Shown here one piece after another: positions 7,907 to 16,332 of a stretch of DNA of 64,000 nt (within the stretch, counting starts at the first letter, position 1; every line of letters starts with the position of its first letter). This DNA comes from UBA6115 sp040776985. Its GTDB lineage: Bacteria; Bacillota; Clostridia; Christensenellales; Aristaeellaceae. The notes below the pieces were generated by a model that was not told where the DNA came from, did not search any database, and saw only the letters and a list, made by a program, of their open reading frames with translations. Where the stretch lies: assembly GCA_040776985.1 (NCBI GenBank), contig JAXGZL010000002.1:496001-560000 (forward strand), written 5' to 3'. A program made the position numbers and the translations under genes.

Positions 7907-9091
7907 TCAGGAGATTGCCTGGAATCCCCGTTCCAGATCGGCGATGATGTCCTCCGGGTTTTCCAGCCCCACCGACAGGCGGATCAGGCCGTCCGGGATG
8001 CCTGCGGCCAGCCGCTCCTCCGGGCTGTAGGTGGAATGAGTCATGGAGGCGGGGTGCTGGATCAGGGTTTCAGCGTCTCCCAGGCTGACCGCCAGGGCGC
8101 AGAGCTGCAGGGCGTCAATCATCTGCCGGGCGGCCTCATACCCTCCTTTTACCTCAAAGGACAGCATGCCGCCAAACTGGGCCATCTGCTTTTTCGCAGT
8201 CTCATGCCCGGGATGGTTTGCCCTTCCCGGGAAGTGCAGCTTGTCAACGGCGGGGTGCGCGGCCAGATAATCGGCCACCTGAAGGGCACCCTGGCAATGG
8301 GTGTCCATGCGGCATTTCAGGGTTTTGAGTCCCCTGATGATAAGGAAGGCGTCATGGGGGCTCATCACAGAGCCGGTGATGTCCTTCTGTCCCTCGCTCC
8401 TCACCTGGGAGATCAGCGCGTGGGAACCCACCGCCATGCCGGCCACCACATCCCCGTGGCCGTTCAGGTACTTGGTGGCGGAATGCAGCACGATGTCCGC
8501 CCCCAGCTGCAGGGGGCGGGTGAGGTAGGGGGTGGCGAAGGTGTTGTCCACCAGCACCAGGCAATCAGGGTTGATCCCATGCACCAGGTCGCACACTGCC
8601 TTGATGTCAATGATCTTCATAGTGGGGTTGGCCGGGGTTTCAAAATAGACCAGACGGGTGTTGGGCCGGATGGCCTTTGACAAACGGTCCAGGTCGCAGA
8701 AATCCGTGAACTCCGCCTGGATGCCAAAGCGGGGAAAGGTGTGGGACATCAGGGAGAAGGTGCAGCCGTACAGCACCGGGTCTGCCAGCAGGTGATCCCC
8801 TTGGCTTAAAAAGGTGAGCAGGGTAGCCGCGATGGCGCCCATGCCGGAGGAAAAAGCCACGCAGTCCTCTGCCTGTTCCATGGCAGCCACCTTGCGCTCC
8901 AGCAGCTGGGTGGTGGGGTTGCCCAGGCGGGTGTAGATGAAGCCCGCTTCCTTGCCGGCAAAGCACTCTCCCCCCTGGCAGACATCCTCAAACACGAAGG
9001 TTGAGCTTTGGTAGATGGGCACGCAAAGGGCGCCGTGGGGCTGCTTTTCATGGACATCATGCAGGATTCCCGTCTCAAAATGCTGGTACAT
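7907..9091 (-). CDS. Methionine gamma-lyase
   Basis: PLP-dependent Cys/Met-metabolism enzyme of 394 residues. The PLP lysine is in SATKYLNGH (Lys about 207), with the cofactor Asp in VDNTFATPYL (about 182) and the YTRLGNPT active-site block near residue 53. A cysteine in LYGCTF (Cys110) sits where characterised methionine gamma-lyases have their diagnostic active-site Cys, so I prefer that function (methionine to methanethiol, 2-oxobutyrate and ammonia). Cystathionine gamma-lyase or O-acetylhomoserine sulfhydrylase remain possible. ATG 9091 follows AAAGGCGG. Confidence 0.85.
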   Translation of the reverse strand: MYQHFETGILHDVHEKQPHGALCVPIYQSSTFVFEDVCQGGECFAGKEAGFIYTRLGNPTTQLLERKVAAMEQAEDCVAFSSGMGAIAATLLTFLSQGDHLLADPVLYGCTFSLMSHTFPRFGIQAEFTDFCDLDRLSKAIRPNTRLVYFETPANPTMKIIDIKAVCDLVHGINPDCLVLVDNTFATPYLTRPLQLGADIVLHSATKYLNGHGDVVAGMAVGSHALISQVRSEGQKDITGSVMSPHDAFLIIRGLKTLKCRMDTHCQGALQVADYLAAHPAVDKLHFPGRANHPGHETAKKQMAQFGGMLSFEVKGGYEAARQMIDALQLCALAVSLGDAETLIQHPASMTHSTYSPEERLAAGIPDGLIRLSVGLENPEDIIADLERGFQAIS

Positions 9092-9333
9092 GCAAACCGC
9101 CTTTCATCATCGCACTGCCTGGGCCTGGCTTTGACAGAATGTTTTTTTATTGTTTCTTCCACATTGTAGCACATCAGGAGGGGCGGGGGAATAGCCGGCT
9201 CCAATTCTTTTATCAGATAAGCATATTTTCCTGCCCTTTGGTTATACTCATAGCATATAAGGAGAGTTGGAACTTTTTTGCTGATCATCCGTCTTCAGAT
9301 AAAAGGAACCCCACTTCAAGGAGGAAACCGACC

Positions 9334-9867
9334 ATGAAAAAATGGACAAGCCTGATGCTTGCACTGCTGATGATGAGCGTTGCTGTTGGCGCTTTTGCTG
9401 AGTCCCAGGACATTCTGATGCTGCACCGCAGCGCCTTTGCCGGGTTTAACAGGGAAGACCAAGTGGTGATGCTGGACGCGTCCGGACAGTTCACCAGCGT
9501 CAGCCTGAGAGATGTGTCCTGGAAGGAGAAGGACAGCCTGGAAAGATTCCTGGACCTTCTGACCAAACTGAACCAGAACAGCCTGCCGGAGCAGGCGGAG
9601 GCTCTGGAGCTTGAGGTTCTGGGCAAGGTGGACGCGGATGTGATGGAAGCGTTCCGTGAGCAGCTGGAAAAATTCCAGGATCTGCCCTTTGAACCCAGCC
9701 CTCATTCCATGGATGCCGGGCTCAACCAGCTGTATGTGGTACATGAGGGGAAGCTGATCCTGATCGCGGTTAGCGGGGACAATGTGGGTGAAAGCCAGGA
9801 TCCTGCCGCCCAGGCGCTGATCCAATTGTGGCAAAAATCCATCCAGGCTTTTGAAGACCTGCAGTGA
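9334..9867 (+). CDS. Secreted protein of unknown function
   Basis: I do not recognise this 177-residue protein. It has a clear signal peptide (Lys-Lys start, hydrophobic run to about residue 20, cleavage likely after AFA) and no further membrane segment. The mature part is acidic, rich in Leu, Gln and Glu, and has no Cys. The frame is open back to 9001, but AAGGAGG at 9318-9324 fixes ATG 9334. It may be co-transcribed with the DUF5655 gene, which starts 13 bases after its stop. Confidence 0.75.
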   Translation: MKKWTSLMLALLMMSVAVGAFAESQDILMLHRSAFAGFNREDQVVMLDASGQFTSVSLRDVSWKEKDSLERFLDLLTKLNQNSLPEQAEALELEVLGKVDADVMEAFREQLEKFQDLPFEPSPHSMDAGLNQLYVVHEGKLILIAVSGDNVGESQDPAAQALIQLWQKSIQAFEDLQ

Positions 9868-9880
9868 TCGGGTGAATGGC

Positions 9881-10270
9881 ATGAGGGAACCCGATGCAGC
9901 GGAACTGATGTACTTTGCCGGGGAGGAGGAACTTCTCCCCGCCTATCTGACATTGCGGGAGGAACTGCTCCACCTCTTTCCAGACAGCGAGGTCTGGGCC
10001 CAAAAGTCCCAGATCTCCTTCCGGTGCCCCAGGCCCTACTGCTGGGTGTGGACCCTGGCGGGGCACGGTTCCAGAAAACCGGGCGGGCGGCCGATGTTTG
10101 TCACCTTTGCCTCGCCCTTCCCAGTGGACAGCCCGCTGATCCACACCGTGGTGGAGCCCTACCCCGGCCGCTTTACCCACCATGTGCAGGTGTCCCTGCC
10201 AGAGGACATCACGGAGGAATTGTTGACCCTGATTCAGGCATCCCATGCTTTCCGGAACAAGAAGAAATAG
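9881..10270 (+). CDS. DUF5655 domain-containing protein
   Basis: A small cytoplasmic protein of 129 residues. The central and C-terminal blocks SQISFRCPRPYCWVW, VVEPYPGRFTHHVQV and LPEDITEELL match the pattern I know for DUF5655, a family of unknown function. I prefer ATG 9881, which starts the conserved part; an in-frame ATG at 9851 would overlap the preceding gene. Neither start has a strong ribosome binding site. gpx follows 13 bases downstream. Confidence 0.7.
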   Translation: MREPDAAELMYFAGEEELLPAYLTLREELLHLFPDSEVWAQKSQISFRCPRPYCWVWTLAGHGSRKPGGRPMFVTFASPFPVDSPLIHTVVEPYPGRFTHHVQVSLPEDITEELLTLIQASHAFRNKKK

Positions 10271-10283
10271 AAGGGAGAATACC

Positions 10284-10757
10284 ATGTCCATCTATGATTT
10301 TACGGTAACCGATCAAAACGGCCAGGAGGTCAGCCTGGGCGACTACCGGGGCAAGGTGCTGCTGATTGTGAACACCGCCACCCATTGCGGCTTTACCCCC
10401 CAATATCTGGGTCTGCAGGCGCTGTATGAGAAGTATCAGGAGAAGGGCTTTGAAATCCTGGACTTTCCCTGCAACCAGTTTGGCGGCCAGGCGCCGGGCA
10501 GCGACAAGGAGATCCATGATTTCTGCGTATCCCGCTTCGCCCTGACCTTTCCCCAGTTTTCCAAGGTGAATGTGAACGGGGACAAGGCCTCCCCGCTGTA
10601 CCAGTACCTTAAAAAAGAACAGCCCGGCCTGTTGGGCGGGGCCATCAAATGGAACTTTACCAAGTTTTTGGTGGACAGGGAAGGGGCGGTGGTGAAGCGC
10701 TTCGCCCCCAAGGACAAGCCGGAGGACATCGAGGAGGCCATCGAAAAGCTGCTCTGA
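10284..10757 (+). CDS. Glutathione peroxidase family thiol peroxidase
   Basis: Reduces hydroperoxides; bacterial members of this family usually take electrons from thioredoxin. The 157-residue protein carries the peroxidatic residue as cysteine (NTATHCGFT, Cys35), so it is not a selenoprotein. The rest of the catalytic tetrad is present: Gln65 in FPCNQFGGQ and Trp123-Asn124 in KWNFTKF. ATG 10284 has AAGGGA upstream. It abuts the convergent membrane protein gene with no gap. Confidence 0.92.
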   Translation: MSIYDFTVTDQNGQEVSLGDYRGKVLLIVNTATHCGFTPQYLGLQALYEKYQEKGFEILDFPCNQFGGQAPGSDKEIHDFCVSRFALTFPQFSKVNVNGDKASPLYQYLKKEQPGLLGGAIKWNFTKFLVDREGAVVKRFAPKDKPEDIEEAIEKLL

Positions 10758-11246
10758 TCAGCCGTCCAGGGCCTCGTCCAGCCCCGCTTTTTCCCAGCGG
10801 GAGATGGCCTTCTCGTGGCTGAACAGCACCAGCTTGTCCCCCTTCTGCCAGACTGGCAGGGGCAGGTTGCTGTCCCAGTACAGGCGCCTGTCATCCATTT
10901 CGTCCTGCGGGTTCCCCGCCGAGAACAGCAGGGGATAGAAGGCCACGCCCTCCCGCATGACCGATTCCTGGTCACAGGACTGGAAGCTCAGCACGCTGCG
11001 CCGCTGACGGCCATCAATGGCATGGCGCAGATAGCGCTGATACCTTTTTAGCGGCATAATATACAGGCTGATGGCAAACAGCAGCACGCAACCAAGCAGG
11101 GCAAAGAGGCTGGCGGTCAGCCATTCCACCCGCCCGATGAAGCTGATCACCACCAGCGCTGTCAGCGCCAAAGCCGGCGCCAGCAAAATCAGGATGCGGC
11201 GGTTCATCTGGGCTTTTACATCAGCAATGTCCGAGTGTTGATACAT
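10758..11246 (-). CDS. Small membrane protein of unknown function
   Basis: 162 residues with two adjacent transmembrane segments (about 18-38 and 43-65) and a soluble C-terminal domain of about 95 residues that ends in a charged helix. The layout resembles YcxB-type proteins (two membrane helices then a PH-like domain), but I see no diagnostic motif. GGAGGG precedes ATG 11246. It is a single-gene unit. Confidence 0.65.
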   Translation of the reverse strand: MYQHSDIADVKAQMNRRILILLAPALALTALVVISFIGRVEWLTASLFALLGCVLLFAISLYIMPLKRYQRYLRHAIDGRQRRSVLSFQSCDQESVMREGVAFYPLLFSAGNPQDEMDDRRLYWDSNLPLPVWQKGDKLVLFSHEKAISRWEKAGLDEALDG

Positions 11247-11375
11247 TTTTACCCTCCACAGGGCAGATCATACAAAAAAATGGGGGACAGGGCAATAGAA
11301 AGGCAAAGAATGCCATGCGTATGGCAGGCCTTTGTGTTATGATGCCATTGCCAAAAGGCGAAGGGAGGCAGTGCT

Positions 11376-12254
11376 TTGATTGAAACAAGCCATCTGACAA
11401 AGCGCTATGGCAGGGCCAGGGGCATTGAGGATCTTTCCATCCGGGTGAACCGGGGGGATATCTATGGCTTTATCGGCTCAAACGGCGCCGGAAAGTCCAC
11501 CACCATCCGCGCCCTGCTGGGGCTGATCAGGCCCAGTGGAGGCAGCGCCAGGGTGCTGGGCTTTGACATCATCAGGCAGAAGAAGGAGATCCTGGCCAAT
11601 GTGGGCTATATCCCTTCTGAGATCTCCTATTACCCGGGGATGCGCGGAAGCGATGTGCTGCGCATGGCAGCCCGGCTGCGCCGGGTGGCCTGCGGGGCCG
11701 AGGCCAAGCGCCTGGCTGAGCGCATGAGCCTGGATCTGAACCGCAAGGTGACCGACCTGTCCTTTGGCAACAAGAAAAAGGTGGCCATTGTCTGCGCCCT
11801 GCAGCATAAGCCGGATCTGCTGATCTTGGACGAGCCCACCAGCGGGCTGGACCCGCTGATGCAAAAGGCCTTCTGGGATCTGATCCTTGAGCGCCACCGG
11901 CAGGGGGCCACGGTGTTTCTGTCCTCCCATGTGCTGTCAGAAATCCAGCAGCACTGCACCCGGGCTGCCATCATCCGGGAAGGCCGCCTGGTGGTGGAGG
12001 ATGCGGTGGACACCCTGGCGCAGACCGCGGCCAAGCGGGTCACACTGCGGAATGTGCGGGGAACCCTGCCCGAAATCAGCGGCGCCAAGGACCTGACCCA
12101 GGTGGGCAACAACATCAGCTTTCTGGTGCAGGGGGAGGCGCGGCAGCTGCTGGAAGACCTGCGCCAGGGGGATTTTGATGACCTGACCATCACCGAGCCT
12201 GACATGGAGGAAATCTTCCTGCACTTCTATGAAAATGAGGGGGTGAGGGCATGA
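11376..12254 (+). CDS. ABC transporter ATP-binding protein (ABC-2 type)
   Basis: The ATPase of a two-gene ABC-2 transporter, probably an exporter. Its 292 residues show Walker A GSNGAGKSTT (about 34-43), the signature-region variant LSFGNKKKV, Walker B LLILDEPTSGLD and the switch His in SSHVLSE. The reading frame begins with TTG at 11376, with GGGAGG at 11363-11368 in front; no ATG fits. The stop overlaps the permease start (ATGA), so the pair is translationally coupled. The substrate cannot be read from the sequence. Confidence 0.9.
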   Translation: MIETSHLTKRYGRARGIEDLSIRVNRGDIYGFIGSNGAGKSTTIRALLGLIRPSGGSARVLGFDIIRQKKEILANVGYIPSEISYYPGMRGSDVLRMAARLRRVACGAEAKRLAERMSLDLNRKVTDLSFGNKKKVAIVCALQHKPDLLILDEPTSGLDPLMQKAFWDLILERHRQGATVFLSSHVLSEIQQHCTRAAIIREGRLVVEDAVDTLAQTAAKRVTLRNVRGTLPEISGAKDLTQVGNNISFLVQGEARQLLEDLRQGDFDDLTITEPDMEEIFLHFYENEGVRA

Positions 12255-13039
12255 CCGTCCTGCGGCATGAGATGAAAACAGGCTTTGGGGCCCTGATGAT
12301 CTGGTCGGTGGCCCTGTCCATCTTTGGCCTGATCGCGCTTTTCATGTACCCCCTGGTGGCCCAGTATTCTGACATGATCAAGTACCTGGTGGAGCGCATG
12401 GGCCTGATGGGCCAGCTGTTCAACCTGCAGAACATGAACTTCTACGAGTTCATGACCTATTACGGCTTGGAATACGGCAACTTCATGGGCCTGGGCGGCG
12501 GCATGTTCGCCGCGGTCACCGGGATGGTGATGGTGGCCAAGGAGGAGGGCCGGCACACGGCGGAATACCTGTTTTCAAAGCCCATCGGCCGTGCCAGCGT
12601 GCTGCTGCAGAAGTTTGTGGCCATGGTGCTGATGGTGGCGCTGCTGAACCTCTTCTGCACCCTGGTGTCCCTGGCCGGCATCAGCTTTATGGGGCAGGCG
12701 GTGAACATGAACGCCTTTATCTGGTTTCATGTGTCTCTGCTGATGATGAACCTGCAGGTGGCGGTGCTGTGCTTTGGCATCTCCTGCTTCAAGAAAAGGG
12801 ATAATGTGGTGCCCGGATTGGGGATCGTGCTGGCCTTTTACTTTCTCAACCTGTTTATCAACGTGAACCGGCAGACCGCGGTACTGGAGTACCTCACCCC
12901 GTACTATTACACGGACATCTCCCGCATCACCGCCAAGGGCGGCCCCTTGTGGCGCTCTATCGGCCTTGGCTTTGCTTCCTCCGGCGCGGTGCTGCTGGCG
13001 GGATTTGGCTATTACCTGCGCAAGGATCTGTCCATATAA
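12251..13039 (+). CDS. ABC-2 type transporter permease
   Basis: The membrane partner of the preceding ATPase, 262 residues with six predicted transmembrane segments. It opens with a short cytoplasmic start (TVLRHEMKTGFGALMIW) and a first hydrophobic stretch typical of ABC-2 exporters. The loop AKEEGRHTAEYLFSKPIGR near residue 95 is the common coupling region of this class. It overlaps the ATPase gene by 4 bases and is followed after 13 bases by a small gene that is probably in the same operon. Confidence 0.87.
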   Translation: MTVLRHEMKTGFGALMIWSVALSIFGLIALFMYPLVAQYSDMIKYLVERMGLMGQLFNLQNMNFYEFMTYYGLEYGNFMGLGGGMFAAVTGMVMVAKEEGRHTAEYLFSKPIGRASVLLQKFVAMVLMVALLNLFCTLVSLAGISFMGQAVNMNAFIWFHVSLLMMNLQVAVLCFGISCFKKRDNVVPGLGIVLAFYFLNLFINVNRQTAVLEYLTPYYYTDISRITAKGGPLWRSIGLGFASSGAVLLAGFGYYLRKDLSI

Positions 13040-13052
13040 CAGGAGGGTTAAC

Positions 13053-13385
13053 ATGGCAAAACTGGAACGGCAGATCAGAGGGGATTTTCAGCAGGTGCTT
13101 GACAGGCTTCATGAGGGGATCATGTCCGGCAGCTTGTCCGCCAGCTTTGAGGAGGGCAGCGACTGGCGGCTGGAGAATGTAAACGTGGCGGTCAGGGTGT
13201 ATGAGCGTTACAGCTGGCTGGGAAGCAACAGGGTCAGCTTGTCGCTGACCCTGGCAGGGCGGGGGGAGGATTTGTTCCTCACCGCCATCACCTCCGGCGG
13301 TTCCCAGGCTGTGTTCTTTAAAATCAACACCTTTGGTGAATCGGAGTTTTTAAGAAAGCTGGAGCAGGTGGTAAGCAGCCTATAA
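13053..13385 (+). CDS. Small conserved protein (DUF6054-like)
   Basis: 110 residues, no signal peptide or membrane segment. The stretch VYERYSWLGSNRVSLSL and the later TAITSGGSQAVFFKINTFG look like a conserved family that I associate, without certainty, with DUF6054 from Clostridia. GGAGGG at 13042-13047 precedes ATG 13053. It trails the ABC-2 pair by 13 bases, so it may be linked to it. Its last 6 bases overlap the convergent YkuD-CapA gene. Function unknown. Confidence 0.7.
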   Translation: MAKLERQIRGDFQQVLDRLHEGIMSGSLSASFEEGSDWRLENVNVAVRVYERYSWLGSNRVSLSLTLAGRGEDLFLTAITSGGSQAVFFKINTFGESEFLRKLEQVVSSL

Positions 13386-15884
13386 AACAGGCAGGGAGAA
13401 CTGAAGGGGATAGGCCCTGTCGCTGTCCGCGTTCACCGTGTCAAGGATGCGCTGCCTGTCCTCGCCCTGGGCGGGGATGGGTCTGAAATCATTGGCAGGG
13501 GCCGCGCCGCTGGTCAGAATCGGGATCAGCTCCACCTGCTGGTCTTTAAGCGTCCCCTGATCAAAGTACAGCTTTACCTGGACCGCCAGGGAATCAAAGG
13601 TGGACAGGGCCAGGTTGCCGCCAAAGATAAAGTTGCCCAGGGAGTAGAAGATCAGGCCGTTCCCATAGCTTTCAATCCCCTGTGGGACATGGGGGTGATG
13701 GCCAATCACCAGGTTGGCCCCGGCGTCAATGGCCCGGTGGGCCATTTCTGTTTGGATGGCGTTGTGCAGGGGGGCATACTCCTCCCCGGCGTGGATGGTG
13801 TACACGATGTAGTGGGCGTCATCCGCTTTTAATTGGCCGATTTCCCGGTCAATCCGCTTCTTGTCCTGATGGTAGATGGTTTCCCGGATGCCGGCGAAGC
13901 CCACGCGGATGCCCTGCTTCTCAAACATATGCAGCGCGCTGTAGCCTGCGTAGGGCAATCCCACTGCCGTCAGGGCGTTCCTGGTGCTGCGCTTGCCGAC
14001 GGAGCCATAGTCCGGGTAATGGTTGTTGGCGATGTTCACCACTTCCACGCTGCCCTCCTTCAGAATCTGGGCAAAGGAAGTGGGCCCCCTGAAATTGTGC
14101 AGACGCTTCTGGTTGCGGTCCTGGGCGGAGTCCATCAGCACGTTTTCCAGGTTCACCAGGGTAAGGTCATCCTGGCCGAAATACTTCATAAAGCCGGAGA
14201 AGGGCCAGGCCATGCCCTTGTCCATCACAATGGAGTCAAAGGATTCCGGCTGCTTCCGGGTTTTCTCCTCGCTGCCCAAGACGCAGTCCCCGGCGAAGGA
14301 CAGGGTGATGGCCACATCATGGATCGTTTCGGGAAGCGCTGCGGCGGGGGTGGCGGCAGGGGGGGCCACCACAAAGTCGGATGCGGGGGAAGGGCTGGGT
14401 TCCGGGGTGGGGCTGGGCGCGGCTGTCGCCGTGGCTTCCGGTATCTGTCCAATGGCAGCCGCATCCTCCACCACCAGCACCTTGGTGCCCCGGGGCAGGT
14501 TGGCATACAGCCACCAGGCGTTGATGTAGCGATCATTCATCCGGTTGTCAATGCGCACACAGCCATGGGAGCCCTTGCCGCCCAGGGCGGCCTGATGCTC
14601 GGTGAAGTCCTTGCCGCCGCGGCTGCGGTAGCCCAGTTGGTGCAGCAGGTTACCGCCGTCTATCCGCATGGCGTAGTCATACTGGAAGCCTTCCTGGCGG
14701 AAGGTGGCGATGCGGTCCTGGGTGATGAAGGCGCCACTGATGGTTTCAAAGGAATCCTTGCCAGGCGGCACATAGACCCCGGTGCTGACGGAAAGGGCAC
14801 TGTGGTACTTACCAGCCTCATACAACCGCAGGGTCTGGCTGGCCTTGTCAATCAGAAGGCCAAAGCGATTGTCAGGGCGGATCACCATCAGCTTGTTCTC
14901 CGGCACATAGCCCGTGATGATGGCGCCGTCGTTGTGACGGGCAGCGCGGATTCTGGTAAAACCATTGACATTGGTTTCCAGCACTTCCAGCCCCGCGGTC
15001 TGCCCGTGCACCATGCCCAGGCTTTCTGACCTGGCGGAGGGCTCTGTATAGACCGCCTGGTGCTGCATGTCCCCGATGTCAAGCACCGTTACCGGGGCCA
15101 TCATGGCCTTCCAGACGCTTTGGTCGTCCAGCGCTTCCGGCAGGTATTCGCCTGGCTGGGAAGGGGTCAGCGACAGCATTTCCACCGGTTCATCCACCAG
15201 GGAGAAGGAGCGGATCAGGGGCGGCTGGGCGGAGCCTTTCAGGCTGAATGAAATCTGATAGTCCCCAGGCCCCGCTGCTTGCCCGCCGATGGTCTTGTCC
15301 CATCGGAAGCGGCGGGGCAGGGCGTCCTTGGGGTCCAGCGCCCAGGTTCTGATGGGGGCGGATTCCACGGTTCCTTTATGGATGGCCACATTCAGCTGAC
15401 GGGCGCCGGTGAGCTGATAATCCACATACAGGTCATCCCCACCCTGGGCGGGAAGCCTTTCCCGCACCACCAGCGCGTATTCAATCGCCGGGATGGGCTT
15501 TAAAACCTTGATGGCTTCTTCCAGCTGATGCTTCTGATTGGCTCCAGTCAGCTCCGCCACCATTGTCCAGGTGCCCTGGGGCAGCGGCTCGGTGGCGGCG
15601 CTTAATCCGCTGAAGGAAAGCGCAAGGTCCCCGGCTGTCACCTGCTGGGCAGGAAACAGGGGAACCTCTTCAAAGCCAATGCGGGTATAGATCCTCAGTT
15701 CGCCCGCTTCCGGCACCCTGATGGTGAGGGTGTCCGGCGCATAAGGCCAGATGGATGCTGGCAGGCTGACAAAAGCCAGGCTGCTGCCGGTGGCGCTGGC
15801 GGGGAAGGCCTGGAACAGTCCCACCAATATAATCAGACAAAGCAGGAAGGATAAATGCCTTAAACAGGCGGATTTCTGTGTCAC
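13380..15884 (-). CDS. Secreted L,D-transpeptidase (YkuD) fused to a CapA-type metallophosphatase
   Basis: An 834-residue exported protein. A signal peptide (about 1-31, cleavage after ASA) is followed by about 340 residues of beta-rich extracellular domains. Then comes a YkuD L,D-transpeptidase domain with the catalytic SHGCVR (Cys about 442), which would cross-link or modify peptidoglycan peptides. A Pro/Ala/Thr-rich linker (about 490-520) leads to a CapA/PgsA-like domain (about 522-830) with GDCVLG, VNLEN, NIANNHYPDYG and IGHHPHVPQG. CapA proteins belong to poly-gamma-glutamate systems. The frame is open to 16112, but GTG 15884 has AAGGAGA just upstream and begins the signal peptide directly. 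A good promoter lies 43 bases upstream. No capB, capC or capE is visible in the window. Confidence 0.88.
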   Translation of the reverse strand: MTQKSACLRHLSFLLCLIILVGLFQAFPASATGSSLAFVSLPASIWPYAPDTLTIRVPEAGELRIYTRIGFEEVPLFPAQQVTAGDLALSFSGLSAATEPLPQGTWTMVAELTGANQKHQLEEAIKVLKPIPAIEYALVVRERLPAQGGDDLYVDYQLTGARQLNVAIHKGTVESAPIRTWALDPKDALPRRFRWDKTIGGQAAGPGDYQISFSLKGSAQPPLIRSFSLVDEPVEMLSLTPSQPGEYLPEALDDQSVWKAMMAPVTVLDIGDMQHQAVYTEPSARSESLGMVHGQTAGLEVLETNVNGFTRIRAARHNDGAIITGYVPENKLMVIRPDNRFGLLIDKASQTLRLYEAGKYHSALSVSTGVYVPPGKDSFETISGAFITQDRIATFRQEGFQYDYAMRIDGGNLLHQLGYRSRGGKDFTEHQAALGGKGSHGCVRIDNRMNDRYINAWWLYANLPRGTKVLVVEDAAAIGQIPEATATAAPSPTPEPSPSPASDFVVAPPAATPAAALPETIHDVAITLSFAGDCVLGSEEKTRKQPESFDSIVMDKGMAWPFSGFMKYFGQDDLTLVNLENVLMDSAQDRNQKRLHNFRGPTSFAQILKEGSVEVVNIANNHYPDYGSVGKRSTRNALTAVGLPYAGYSALHMFEKQGIRVGFAGIRETIYHQDKKRIDREIGQLKADDAHYIVYTIHAGEEYAPLHNAIQTEMAHRAIDAGANLVIGHHPHVPQGIESYGNGLIFYSLGNFIFGGNLALSTFDSLAVQVKLYFDQGTLKDQQVELIPILTSGAAPANDFRPIPAQGEDRQRILDTVNADSDRAYPLQFSLPVL

Positions 15885-15926
15885 AGCTTCTCCTTGGCCA
15901 GTCATTGATGCATGTTTCATGGGGAA

Positions 15927-15955
15927 ACCATAGCCTGATAATATCGCTTTGTCAA
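15927..15955 (-). promoter_or_regulatory. Promoter of the YkuD-CapA gene
   Basis: On the minus strand TTGACA (15955-15950) and TATGGT (15932-15927) are 17 bases apart. The predicted transcript start near 15920 lies downstream of most upstream in-frame codons and supports the GTG start at 15884. Confidence 0.65.
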
Positions 15956-15970
15956 TTAACAATTTGCTAT

Positions 15971-15997
15971 AAAAGAACCGCCCGGAAGTCCGGGCGG
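15971..15997 (-). terminator. Intrinsic terminator of the RNA/zinc-ribbon unit
   Basis: On the minus strand an 8-bp stem CCGCCCGG/CCGGGCGG with a 4-base loop is followed by TTCTTTT. It lies 24 bases after the zinc-ribbon stop codon and so closes the transcript that starts at the promoter near 16549. Confidence 0.8.
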
Positions 15998-16021
15998 CGG
16001 TGCTCATCTCTTTATAGGGTG

Positions 16022-16306
16022 TTACTGATTCCGCATGGCGGCGTAGCACTCGCTGCAATAGATGGGGCGGTCGTTGCGGGGCTGGAAAGGAACTTTGGTT
16101 GCAGCACCGCACTCAGCGCAGATGGCGTCGTGCATTTCACGCGGGCCGTTGGAAGAGGGGCGGTTTGCCTTCCTGGTCTGGCGGCAGTCCTTGCAGCGGG
16201 TGGGCTCGTTCTGGAAGCCTTTTTCCGCGTAGAACTCCTGTTCGCCGGCGGTGAAGGTGAATTCAGCGCCGCAGTCACGGCAGACCAGGGACTTGTCTTG
16301 GTACAT
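16022..16306 (-). CDS. Small zinc-ribbon protein with four CxxC knuckles
   Basis: 94 residues with four CxxC pairs: 9/12, 38/41, 63/66 and 84/87. The first pair, VCRDCGAEFTFTAGEQEFY, then TRCKDCR, is the pattern of a widespread bacterial zinc-ribbon family of unknown role. The C-terminal ICAECG and YCSECY form a second ribbon. It should bind two zinc ions and may contact nucleic acid. ATG 16306 has an AGGGGG site upstream; the frame extends to 16369 only by running into the structured RNA. It is the only gene between that RNA and the terminator at 15971. Confidence 0.85.
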   Translation of the reverse strand: MYQDKSLVCRDCGAEFTFTAGEQEFYAEKGFQNEPTRCKDCRQTRKANRPSSNGPREMHDAICAECGAATKVPFQPRNDRPIYCSECYAAMRNQ

Positions 16307-16332
16307 GGTATGGTAACCCCCTAATAAATATC

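Noticed and set aside
10284..10757. Selenocysteine in glutathione peroxidase
   Set aside because: The peroxidatic position is a plain TGC cysteine codon, with no in-frame TGA.
13833..15029. A 398-residue open frame opposite the YkuD-CapA gene
   Set aside because: It is a Gly/His-rich shadow of the real gene with no start signal or family similarity.
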